Positions 44,901 to 54,170 of a stretch of 64,000 bases of DNA are shown here, one piece after another (the first letter of the stretch is position 1; each line of letters opens with the position of its first letter). The notes below the pieces were generated by a model. That model saw only the letters and a list, made by a program, of their open reading frames with translations, was not told the DNA's origin and ran no database searches. This DNA is from Tricholoma matsutake (taxonomy: Eukaryota > Basidiomycota > Agaricomycetes > Agaricales > Tricholomataceae), in assembly GCA_026075535.2 (NCBI GenBank), contig AP026539.1, positions 5,208,001 to 5,272,000 on the forward strand. The letters run 5' to 3'. The position numbers and the translations under genes are program-made.

Positions 44901-45215
44901 AGACCACAGTTGGTACGAAAGGCTGCCTTCCACTCATCTCCCTCCTTTATCCTCACATTATTGTAGCCCCAATGGACATCAAGCTTGGTGAAGTATCAGG
45001 CACCATGGAGCTGGTTCATGAGTTTGGAGATGAGAGGTAATGGGTAGTGAATTTTGACCATGATGTTGTTGAGCCTTCTGTAGTCTTGAACCGGTCGAAG
45101 TGAGCCATCCTTCTTCTTGACAAAGAAAAAGGGAGAGGCTATGGGTGACTTCGATGGTCGAATACGTCCAGAGGCCAGGTGCTTGTCAATGAACTGGTCA
45201 AGCTGTCATTGTTCT
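41974..45215 (-). pseudogene. Element 3 pol: RT, RNase H, integrase, chromodomain
   Basis: RT from about 45190: [65 protein letters not shown] and an intact YLDD at about 44805-44794. RNase H with FHVEADISDFAMG and WTDHKNLEYF. Integrase: HHCC finger (HPGCW..CTCDLC), Asp in VVSIDFVVELP (about 43040), SDRGPQF (about 42865) and DGQTE (about 42770). The C-terminal chromodomain at about 42215-42010 ([37 protein letters not shown]) would tether the integrase to modified histones. TGA stops at 44240, 42166 and inside the integrase core, frameshifts near 42905, and the tandem duplication disable it. Confidence 0.9.
43315..44195. repeat. Tandem duplication (about 442-bp unit) within element 3
   Basis: Unit 43315-43757 is repeated at 43758-44195. 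Each unit holds RNase H coding sequence (WTDHKNLEYFMTAKKLNH on the minus strand) and the following linker up to the integrase finger. The copies differ at many positions, so the duplication is not recent. Confidence 0.85.
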
Positions 45216-46262
45216 TCAGGAGAGAGAGGATAGACCTTGCAGGATGCAAGGGGTTGCACTAGGGGTGAGTTCAATAGCATGATCCCATGGCTTGCGCGCA
45301 GGGAGAGAGTCAAACGATTCCTTGGAGAACACGTCTCCAAACTCATGGAGATGAGGGAGCAAGGAATTAGTAGAGGATTTAGCAGCATTGTTTTTGTGGA
45401 AGGCCTCGGCGAGGCATTGGGATATGTTTGATGTAGCACACACCTTGTGTGATGGACGAATCGCAGTGTAGAAGATCCAATCACCTTCCTCCACTTCTTC
45501 TGGCTCCTCCTCATCATCATCCAAGTCTGGCATTAGATCAGGAACCCCTTCCAACTCCACCTCAGGTATAGGCAGGGGTCTGGCACAACACTTCTGAGTA
45601 TGTCGTATTGTGGCCTTCTGTCCATGACATTCTTGCCTGGCTTCTGTGAAACAAGTACAATGGCGGGATGGACATCGGCTCATGGTAACCTCCCTGGTAT
45701 GCCAGTCGACCTCTGGGTTATGGTCTTGAAGCCACAGATAGCCCAAAATCACCTTTTGCTTTCCTAATTGAGTGACAGCAAAAAGGGTGTGCTCACTATG
45801 ATCTTTGTAATGGAGGACCAGGTCTACAACCTCTCGGATGGCACCAGCTTCATTTGGGGACCCATCCACATTATCCACAGGTATCAGACGTGAGAGTGAG
45901 CGAGTATTTAGGCGATGTTGTTGTGTGAGATGGGCATTGATGAAGAGACCAGTTGCACCAGAGTCCAGGAGCGCAGAGACACTGAGTATCTGTCCAGTGT
46001 CGGTCATCTGCAGTTCAATTGCTAGGTTCAAGGAATGTGTAGAGGGAGTGGACACAACAATATATTTGTGTGGTAGTTTACGCTCCCATGTTTTAATTTT
46101 GGGGTGTGGAGCAGAGGGAGAGATGGGAAGAGCAGGTACGTCTTCAGCCAACTTCAAAGGGTCAGAGAGGGGGACAGTCACAGAAATGGATTCATTCTCC
46201 AGGGATTCAACTGACAAGACTTCAAAGTGGTTATGGACAGGCAGTGAGGGCATATGATTCAC
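45216..46262 (-). pseudogene. Element 3 protease domain and linker
   Basis: Aspartic protease with active site SALLDSGATGLFINAHL (about 45975-45925) and ILGYLWLQDHNPEVDWH (about 45740), as in Tf1/sushi-type chromoviruses. It continues in pol frame to a TGA at 45216. This frame is offset by -1 from gag and overlaps the gag stop at 46259-46261, so gag-pol synthesis in an intact relative may need a frameshift. The pol frame upstream of 46262 remains open for some codons. Confidence 0.8.
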
Positions 46263-47695
46263 TCGCTGCCAATAGAAAAATCCTGCTCCTCTACAACTTC
46301 TGACTTGATCTCCTCTGCAACCTGATCCTTTGCTTCCTCGACATCTACAAGTGCCAACAAGTCTTGGAGGAGTTCATCTTGCCCCTCGGGGGTGAGCATG
46401 CGGATATCCTGATGATGGGGACATGCTCCAGCCCTGTGCCCAGTTTCCCCACAACAGTAGCAGAGATCCAACCTACGCACATGGCTGTGGGCTGCATCAA
46501 CATCCATTGGTACTGGGACATTGATGGCTGGTGTGGGAGTCTGACAAACAGGAATGGGGTTAAGGTGGGGAAGGGTTCAATTGAAGGTGTAGAGCACATG
46601 AGTGGTGGTTGGAGCACAGAATGCAGCATTAAACGCCGCATTTGTGAGTCAGTTCTCATCACAGAGTGAAGCAGCTTCATACCAAGCATAGATATCATCG
46701 TCCGCTGGGCGCCCTTCCAACATCTGTGCAATCTGGTCCTGAGTTTCTTGGCTGAGGCCCTGTCGGAACTTTACCACAACTGGTAGCCCACTCCCATATC
46801 CTGCCACGTCCACCAAATCCTTAAACTCATTGATATAGTCATCCATGGATCAATGTGCCTGATGGTAAGAGGATGACTCGAGTTGTGTCACTGCTCAGTG
46901 GTGCTCGTTGAGGGGACAAAAGTGGCGTACAAACTCGGCTCGAAAGTCACCCCAAGTGTAGAAAGGTAGAGAACCGAGTTCTTTAGTTTGATGCAGAATA
47001 TGGTCCACATAGAGATAGGCGCATTCAGATTTCATGTATGTGCAGGCCCAATAAATTTTTGCAGCCTCATCGATGAATTGATGCGACTGGAGACTGATGT
47101 ATAACTCACAGGAATTAAGGAATGCACATCCCTGCACACATGCACCATTCAATTCAGCGGGGGGAGACAGTTTGATCTGGGTGCGCTCTTTAGTGGGCGC
47201 GTTTGGCAGTACGTCGTTGTTGGGTGCGCTTGGAGTTGCAATGGGGGGAATATTGGTTGTAGGATTAGTCTGGAGGGTCCTGACAAAGTTTTCGATTGTA
47301 GATTTAAGTGAACCGATTTGCGTGCATATTCTGGAAACGTCGCTTTCAAGCGCGTCAAGGTGCTCAGATGCATCCATGTCGCTAGGGGGCGCATTTGACG
47401 AAAATGGTGGTGCAGTAAAGGCGGGACTGTCGGGAATGGTGTGTAGGGAGTCTGTGGAGCTTTGGAAAGCATCGTCCACTCTGTACCTGCCTATCTTGGG
47501 CAGTGCGCTTGCAATTTCAGGCCTTAGGAGAGAGTTTTCTACTATAAGGGCAACCTCAGCCTCTAGCAAAGGGAAATCTGAAGTTAAAATTATACTACAT
47601 AGTACAGGGATTGGGGACGCACCTAGCAAAGGGAAATCCGAAGAGAAAACTCTAAGGATCTCATTGCTGATGCCCAGTATATGTGAAGATGACAA
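46259..47695 (-). pseudogene. Element 3 gag with CCHC zinc knuckle
   Basis: Capsid protein. Coiled N-terminal part (HLDALESDVSRICTQIGSLK), capsid segment (YTWGDFRAEFVRHFCPLNEH, then MDDYINEFKDLVDVAGYGSG and VVKFRQGLSQETQDQIAQML), and a classic knuckle CYCCGETGHRAGACPH at about 46445-46400. All in one frame from 47695 to the stop at 46259, cut only by TGA codons at 46895, 46850 and 46649. Confidence 0.85.
47531..47540 (-). promoter_or_regulatory. Putative self-priming site of element 3
   Basis: Minus-strand AGAAAACTCT, two bases inside the 5' LTR. It is perfectly complementary to AGAGTTTTCT at 47653-47644 in the same LTR, which lies 28 bp after a TATA-like TATACT (47681-47676) and so could be the RNA 5' end. 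Tf1 of fission yeast primes itself by such pairing. No CCA-type tRNA complement is present. Confidence 0.55.
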
Positions 47696-47966
47696 AAATC
47701 AAATAATAACCTAAAAATAGAAAAGGTGGAGATAGGCAGATCAAGGCCGCTGAATGACATCATACCAAGGGGTAGATGTTGGAAGGGGTGCTCCGCCTCT
47801 AAATATAAAACTGTCAACATGCACAAACATGATAGAAAGGGAAAATTAGTTAAAATCCGGAAAAATCATAGAAAATAAAGAATACAAGGAAATGAAGTGA
47901 GGAAAAATATAGAACAAACATAAAAAATAGGAGAAACACACAGGGCACCCCCCTAGTCTCCTTACA
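47543..47966 (-). repeat. 5' LTR of chromovirus element 3
   Basis: 424 bp. In the minus sense it holds the promoter: TATACT at 47681-47676 and a predicted start at 47653. U3 would then be about 313 bp and R plus U5 about 111 bp. The flank GAATA follows at 47967. Confidence 0.9.
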
Positions 47967-47984
47967 GAATAGGTCACATTGTCC

Positions 47985-48110
47985 TTATTTATATATACAG
48001 AAAAATACTACTTGTTGCAAGAATCAAACACTAGACCTCATGTAAATGTATGTTACATAATCAGCACAATGCTTAACCACTACACCACAACAATGTTCAA
48101 TGCTACATAA
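47985..48110 (-). mobile_element. tRNA-like SINE or tRNA relic
   Basis: On the minus strand an 82-nt unit (48094-48013 approximately) has complementary ends TTGTTG/CAACAA like an acceptor stem, an A-box (TGGTGTAGTGGTTAAG) and a B-box-like TGTTTGATTCTTG. It resembles copies at 49570 and 61335, pointing to a tRNA-derived SINE family. No CCA, no perfect T-arm and no clear anticodon loop, so it is not called as a functional tRNA. Confidence 0.45.
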
Positions 48111-49450
48111 ATTTTTACACTACATACCATTCCAGATGGCTGTGTATTACAAAGCACACACATCACCAACCACCACTCTCGTTGACACCGCCTCCCTCCC
48201 TCACCCTCTACCTCCACTACTGCTTTGTCAACACCCACAGCCACTGCTCCCATGGCTGCCTCTAATGATGCCACACCCACAACACACACAAAAACACACA
48301 CAAAATAGGCACAAATAACGATAGACATTGTTTGTGCCCTAGATAAGTGTTTTTCTTGTTTCTTTTTTGTTTCAATTTACTAATTAACTGTTTTAAGTTC
48401 TTTTCTAGGGAGTATTTATCTTTTAATGATGGCACCCAGGCCAGGACACCCCACACCCAACCCCGTTATGCCACTGCTGTGAGGATAACAAGGAACAAAG
48501 AATGACAGACAGCAAGGACAAATGAACAATGGACAAATGATGAGGGTACGAGAATGACAGGACAACAACAAACCAGACAACCTGACAATGAAGAACATGA
48601 TGACAACCAAGGTGGCTAGGACCAGGAGGGAAGAATTGCCAAGACAACAAATGAGGACAATGACCCTAGCACCCACCCCCATTGTGCAAGCAACTGCTCG
48701 CACAAGGGAATGCAAGTGCTAATGGACAACAATGACAGGATAGGGATGATGGGGAAGACGAGGGGACAACAATGATGGGGATGAGAGGATGAGGATGGGG
48801 GAACAACCAGGATGACAAGGAGAAGAACAGACAGGGGAACAACAACCCCATCAAGATGGCGGGGAGCAAGGGGAATGACAAGGAAACCAAAAAAGGCCCA
48901 AGAGGCATTGTTGATGCCTCTTGGGATGTCGGTAAATTATTTTCTTTTTCATTTCATTTTTTTTATGTTATTAACAAACTTTTTCTTAGATACTAACTAC
49001 TGACGACAACAACAATGCAGGGGAGAGGACGAGGACATGGTGGGGATGACACAAGGCACCCAGCACCAGCACCCAGCACCCAGCACCCAGCACCCACCCC
49101 CACTGCTGTGAGCAACTGCTCACAGGGTGGACTGTGGGTGCTACAAATGAGGAGGGCCAGACAAGGAGGGGGGGACCAGACAAGGAGGACAACCAGAAGA
49201 CAAGGGGACAGCCAGAAGACAAGGATGAGGGCAGCAAGACCAGATGATGAAACAGGTGGGGACGACAACAAGGCGGGGATGGCAGACACGCAACCACAAG
49301 GCAGGCATGACAATGAGATGGGAATGCAATGAGGCGGGGATGGGAACGAGGAGTGGCAGGAGGGGAGGGCAAAACATGCGTGCACTCTGCAACCCGTCGC
49401 CTTGCTGGAGAGTGAGGCAGCGGCCCTAGTAGTACCCCCCTTGGTAATGG
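48111..49450 (+). mobile_element. Two adjacent copies of the hairpin/intron repeat family
   Basis: Copy one: hairpin GGCACAAATAACG..CATTGTTTGTGCC (48309-48339) followed by an intron-like segment 48343-48408 (donor mutated to ATAAGT, branch TTTACTAATTAAC, acceptor TTTTCTAG). Copy two: hairpin CCCAAGAGGCAT..ATGCCTCTTGGG (48897-48925) followed by the segment 48932-48989 (GTAAAT, TTATTAACAAAC, TTTCTTAG). Each is followed by CACTGCTGTGAG..CTCACAG-type second hairpins and GACAA/GGACAAC-rich tracts. The long minus-strand frames here are composition artefacts. Outer ends were not found; copies may be truncated or nested. Confidence 0.55.
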
Positions 49451-49567
49451 GGGGTTTGTTTTTTCTTATTTGTACACCATCGCTCGAAATGAGTGGCGCT
49501 GATTTATTTTTTTACATCACAATTTGTAAATAGATAATAAGAATACATATTAATAGGCTCTAATTAA

Positions 49568-49684
49568 GCCTATGTGGCTTAGTTGGTAGTTGTGTTGCCA
49601 GTTGTGATTATTAATCATGAGGTTGTGGGTTCAAGCCTTGCTTTGGACAATACATTTTATACATATTCACTTGTCAAAAAAAAA
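49568..49684 (+). mobile_element. tRNA-like SINE with short poly(A)
   Basis: A-box-like TGGCTTAGTTGGTAG (about 49573), B-box-like GGGTTCAAGCC (about 49627) and a run of A at 49676-49683. ATTAAG precedes the head and follows the tail (about 49563 and 49687), a possible short target duplication. Its middle (GATTATTAATCATGAGG) resembles the unit at 48 kb. Confidence 0.45.
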
Positions 49685-49910
49685 TCATTAAGTTCTTTAT
49701 TCTGCTCAGAATTTACTAGGACTTCATTCAGACTCTGCTCAGAACTTTCTGGGCTTGAAACTGCTAGGAATTTATTCTGTTTGGAATTTACTTGGACTCC
49801 ACTCAGACAATTAGGACTCCACTAGGACAATTAGGAATTTACTAGGACTTTACTAGGAATCTGCTCAGACTTCGATTGGACTAGGTGGGGGACAGTAAAG
49901 TACAGGTGAA
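49685..49910. repeat. CTAGGAATTT-rich repeat tract, second copy
   Basis: Irregular repetition of TTTACTAGGACTT, CTGCTCAGA and GGAATTTA units, related in inverse orientation to 41265-41536. No gene. Confidence 0.4.
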
Positions 49911-50545
49911 GTCTATCTTAAAAAGGTTTTTTAGATACAATTTTGACCATGATGATGACTAGTGGCCCCATCTGATCCACCCCCCACCACTGCCGCTGGG
50001 TGGCTGGGTGGTAGCAAGGACCACTGATGACAAGGGGGATGGGGATGGGGATGATGTGCCCAAATGATGTCTGTCATCATTTGGGCCCCAGGTAATTTTT
50101 TATGTTTGCTTCTTCTTTTTCATTCAACTTAATTCTTTAATTTCTAGGTTTTACTGTTGCTGACAGCTGTACCTATGGAAACCCACCACCACCACCCTGC
50201 ACCACTGCCATGAGCCAGTGCTTGTGGGGTGGGAGGAATGACATGGTTGGACAAGGACAAGGATGGCAGGGACAGTGAGGACAATTACAACAGGGCCAAG
50301 GGAGAGGGAAAGGGGCATGATGACAATGAACACCATTACCACCCCCAACCTTTGCTGTGAGTAAGTGAGGAGGACAGCCAACCAACCCCACAGCCATGGA
50401 TGACCAAGCATCTGTCCCTGCCGCTGCAAACAACTGCTCACATGGTGGACCATGGGTGCTATGGACAATGACAATGGGGATTACAGGGAGGTAGGGTGGA
50501 TGGTGACAGGGTTGTTACCCCAACAGCACCCCAAGCTGATGACAG
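49911..50545 (+). mobile_element. Hairpin/intron repeat copy
   Basis: Hairpin GCCCAAATGATG..CATCATTTGGGC (50059-50086) followed by an intron-like segment 50092-50147 (GTAATT, CAACTTAAT, TTTCTAG), then second hairpins near 50205 and 50425 (CAACTGCTCACATGGTGG) and GACAATG-rich DNA, ending near CCCCAACAGCACCCC, which also occurs in the 29.9-kb copy. No coding capacity; ends not resolved. Confidence 0.5.
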
Positions 50546-52500
50546 GGGCCACATTGTTTTATTTATGTTGTATGCCCACCCCTTGCATCTTGCATGAGGA
50601 GGGTTAGTTAGCAGTTATGATGTATGTACTATGCTCTATTTCAATAGCCAAATATATCTTTTTATGATTCTTACTTTTTTGCTTAACCTTCTGCCTACTT
50701 AAATGTCTCCTTAAATGTCTCCTTAATTTCCTTATTGACATAGCTAGGCAGCCCCCTAAGAGCTGATACCTGCAGAAAAGAAGTTTAAGCAGCAATACTA
50801 TCATAGGTCACCATCTGGACCACCCTGGGTACTGGGCCAATCTGGTATTTACAGTCTACAGAGCAAAAAACCTAGAGATATGTATGCTTGAATGTGAAGA
50901 AGACACATACAGAAAGCTATATACAGCAGCAGATTGACCACTGGTAATGCTTCATTGAGTTATGATGCTGTTCATGTGGCATGTTGGCTGTCTCAGCATG
51001 ATTACTAAACTTGCCCAATATGGGGAAATCTCCCACTGAATTAGTAGATTGCATTGAGAAAGTTGCAGCAGTTATTGCTCTGCTCAATCCTTTAGTAGTT
51101 CCCTTCATTTTGCATGTCTCATTTCATGCAAAAGTAAAAAGATGAACTACCTAGGCCATGACTGGCCCACTTCCCAGGTTTTGTCAATTTGGCAGTCACC
51201 ATCAAAATGCATTCACATGAGATGCCACAGGATGCATGCAACAATGGCACATATCTGAACTTCTTCCTAATGCCCCAGATGGCCTACATGCCACATTTGA
51301 AGACTTAAAATAATCTGCATTCACTTGTATCTCATCACAAACCCTAGGTGGACCAGTACCTGACCTTTGATAGTATAAGGAGAAATTAAGTGAATAAGGA
51401 TGAATTTGCCTTGATTCAGGAAACGACCCTACTTATTCTAAGCAAGATCTCCTTAACAGCCATTTGCTTAATTCTGCTTAATTCTGCTTAATTTTGACTT
51501 TAAGAAGCATTAAGGATAATAAGTCAGCATTGGATTTTCCTGATGCAGAGTTGTGTGAAATCTGTATCTATGTTTCAAGACATTTTCGGATTGCAGAACA
51601 ACTGGAAGCCATAGATACAGATCATTGCGTAAGCTGATAATTGACAGAACTGCAACAGAGGTTACTTATCATCACATGCAACATGGATGACTTAGAGGTT
51701 CAGCTGGTGGTTATGATGTTAGAGGAAGAAGACCATGAGGAGGAGGACAATGATATCAATTAAGCAGCAGCTGTTGGCATATCAGTCTATGCTGGTGCAG
51801 AGGAGTCTCATCAGTCATGATCAGAGCAAGGGGGTGGTGGAATGTGACTTTTGCATATACAGTTGGATCTTTTGGTTCAGACCCCACAGACCCCTTCCTG
51901 CCTTATAAGGTAATTTCTGGTCACATGCATGGTTGACAAATTGTCAACAAACCATGACTCATGTATCCTAGGTGTTCTGTTGCTTGTGGACAAGTGATAT
52001 GATGCTCTCAAACCAAGGATCACCAAGGACAAGCACCCACTGAGTACTGAGGTAACAGGTTTGAGTCATTCAAAACCTCCCAAAAATAGAAATGCTGATA
52101 GTGCTGTTCCAGCCCAGCTTGGCCTCAAAGCTATGACTTTGGCTTGGATTGAGGCAGCTTCTCAACACACAGGCCAGGCCAAAGCCATCAACCATGGCCT
52201 GGCCCAAGCCACAGCTTTTGTATGTAAAATGTTCAAAATTTGCTTCTCATCCAATAAGCAGCCTCAGACCATGTTCACTCACACAGCGGGCAAGTTCTGA
52301 GGCAGTTGACTTGTAGTTGGCTCAGAGTTGACTTGTGTTTGACATTTGCAGTTATGTAATGTACCTTTGTAATCACTATTCATTCTGTGGAATTGAGTGT
52401 TTATCTTCTAATTTATGCTATGGCTTCACTGAAAAACTGTATTTTGTACTTCAATACTTCAACAATTTTAATGTTTCTATTTAGAACTACAATATCTCAC
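50546..52500. other. Unassigned, weak degenerate coding signal
   Basis: Short frames occur (for example 52061-52300 plus, with AWIEAASQHTGQAKAINHGL) but none is recognised. A plus-strand run near 51685-51760 encodes an acidic patch (VVMMLEEEDHEEEDNDIN). Likely remnants of a transposon gene. The last 8 bp are the target copy of the next element. Confidence 0.3.
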
Positions 52501-52501
52501 T

Positions 52502-53950
52502 TAGTGTTTGAAGGTTCAGTCCATAGGACTGAAGACTGAACTGGACTGAACTGCAGTCCATGCTGCAGTTTGGTCCATTTGTCTGAAAAATTGAGTAACT
52601 AAAACTGTGGTTCAGTTGCCAGTTCACTCGTTTTGAAAACATTTGAAGACCATTATAAGACTGGTTGTAACCAGTTTACAACCAGTCTTTTTACACTTAG
52701 ATTATGTACCATATAAGAGTACCAAATAAATATATTTATATACTAATTACATATGTCGTAGATAAAAAACTGGGGCATGCTAGAGGGAAAAGTAAGCTGT
52801 TTAAATAGCACTGACCATTTGCACCTGTTTGCATGGTCACATGTACTCTCATTTACGCTGTGTTTACATCTTTCATTTGTATGTTTACATTTATTTGTAC
52901 TGTATTGCCACCAGCCACAATGCATTTTGCAACTTGGTTTCTCTCCCTACAACAACAGCCTTGTCCACAACTGGGGCACAAACAACATCTGTTGTTGCTT
53001 GTGCCCCAGGTAAGTATCTTTTACTCTTTGCCTTTCAGTTGTAACTAATTATTATCTTGTTTGTTTCTTAGAATCTATGTATATTATAACACATTATAAC
53101 ACTGACAACATGGCACCCACTTCCAGCCTCATGAGCCACTGCTCATGGAGTGGACTGTGGGTGCAGGAGATGAGGACAATGAAGATGAGGACAACAAGGG
53201 ACGAGGACAACAACAAATGACAAATGACAAGCAGGGGACAACAACAATGACAAACAATGAGTGGAGGACGATGACAATGAACAATGAGTAGGGGACAACA
53301 ATGACAACGAACTCCAAGCAGAGGATGACGACAATGACGAATGATGAGTAGGGGACAATGACAATGACAATGAATGACAAGCAGGGGACAATGACAATGA
53401 TGAATGAGTAGGGGACAATGATGACGACAAATGAGTAGGGGACAACAACAACAATGAATGACAAGCAGGGGACAACAATGATTAGGGATGACAACAAGGA
53501 TGAATGGGGACCACGAGACAGCGACAATGCAACACCCACCCCTCCCTCGCTCGAAATGCGAGATGAAAGGGTGGTTTTCTACTGATGTGCCTTCCCCAGC
53601 ACCGCCGTCCAGCCTTGCGAGCCCCTGCTCATGGGTGGTCTTGTTTTTTAATTTGATTTTTTCTATTTCTATTTCTATTTCTTTTTTCTATTTCTTTTTC
53701 ATTCTCTTACACCATGGCTGCAAGCAACTGCTTGCAGCATGTAAATGTAATTAGTTTTATTTAGTATATAATAGAATTAAGTTAATATGGGATGAAAACT
53801 GGTTTAAACTGGTTTTCTGGACCATAACTGAACCGATTAGGACTGGTCCTATCGGTTCAGTTACAGTCTATGTCACTTGGGCTTGCAGTCTGGACTGGTT
53901 AACCCACTTTGGGGTCAAAAAACTGGACTGAACTGGACCTTAAAACACTA
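52502..53950 (+). mobile_element. Best-defined hAT-type copy of the hairpin/intron family
   Basis: 1449 bp with inverted ends TAGTGTTTGAAGGTTCAGT and ACTGAACTGGACCTTAAAACACTA, and a perfect 8-bp duplication ATCTCACT (52494-52501, 53951-53958), the hallmark of hAT transposons. Inside, in order: ACTGG/CCAGT-rich subterminal repeats, hairpin CTGGGGCACAAACAAC..GTTGTTGCTTGTGCCCCAG (52971-53009), an intron-like segment 53010-53071, a second hairpin (CATGAGCCACTGCTCATG), a long GACAATGA/GGGGACAA tract (53165-53520), a third hairpin near 53710, and subterminal repeats again. No transposase gene; it must be moved in trans. Confidence 0.88.
53010..53071 (+). other. Intron-like segment of the hairpin/intron module
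   Basis: 62 bp with donor GTAAGTATC, branch-like GTAACTAATT, a T-rich stretch and acceptor TTTCTTAG; every splicing signal is close to consensus. It follows directly on the hairpin ending GTGCCCCAG. Confidence 0.65.
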
Positions 53951-54170
53951 ATCTCACTTACCTGTACCAGTACTTTAAGTTTGACTCTTGATGCCAACTC
54001 AATGCGAGTGAGTTTGGCAGGTTCCCACACATCACATGATCATGCTTGCTGCAATTTTGAGTTCCTTTGTTCTCATGCATTCATGCATACTCATCTTCTG
54101 GCTTGACTGGATACCTGGACTCTTTATTTCATCATCTTCTATTCTAGACAATCCTAACTCTGACATTCCA

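Larger units (their letters stand above)
41537..47966 (-). mobile_element. Ty3/gypsy chromovirus (element 3), complete structure
   Basis: A 6.4-kb element with LTRs of 426 and 424 bp, polypurine tract, gag with CCHC knuckle, and pol with protease, RT, RNase H, integrase and C-terminal chromodomain. Flanks AAATA (41532-41536) and GAATA (47967-47971) are a 5-bp duplication with one change. It has no tRNA-type primer site; instead a 10-bp sequence after the 5' LTR is complementary to the predicted RNA 5' end, as in self-priming Tf1-type elements. Frames are cut by TGA codons and by a 440-bp tandem duplication. A second copy of the family enters at 62950. Confidence 0.9.

Noticed and set aside
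48013..48094. Functional tRNA gene
   Set aside because: Box A, box B and a short acceptor-like stem are present, but the T-arm pairs poorly and no convincing anticodon loop can be drawn; similar units recur nearby, so a SINE is more likely.
48986..49392. Three overlapping minus-strand frames of about 83-130 residues
   Set aside because: Same artefact: Ser/Pro/His-rich readings of the GGACAAC/CACCCAGC tract, with no motif and no consistent frame.
53165..53520. CRISPR array or satellite array
   Set aside because: GACAATGA-like units vary in length and have no fixed repeat-spacer structure; the genome is eukaryotic.
53129..53539. Long minus-strand frames rich in Ser, Val, Ile and Pro
   Set aside because: They run antisense to the GACAATG/GGGGACAA simple tract of the hAT-type element; the composition forces stop-free frames in several phases.
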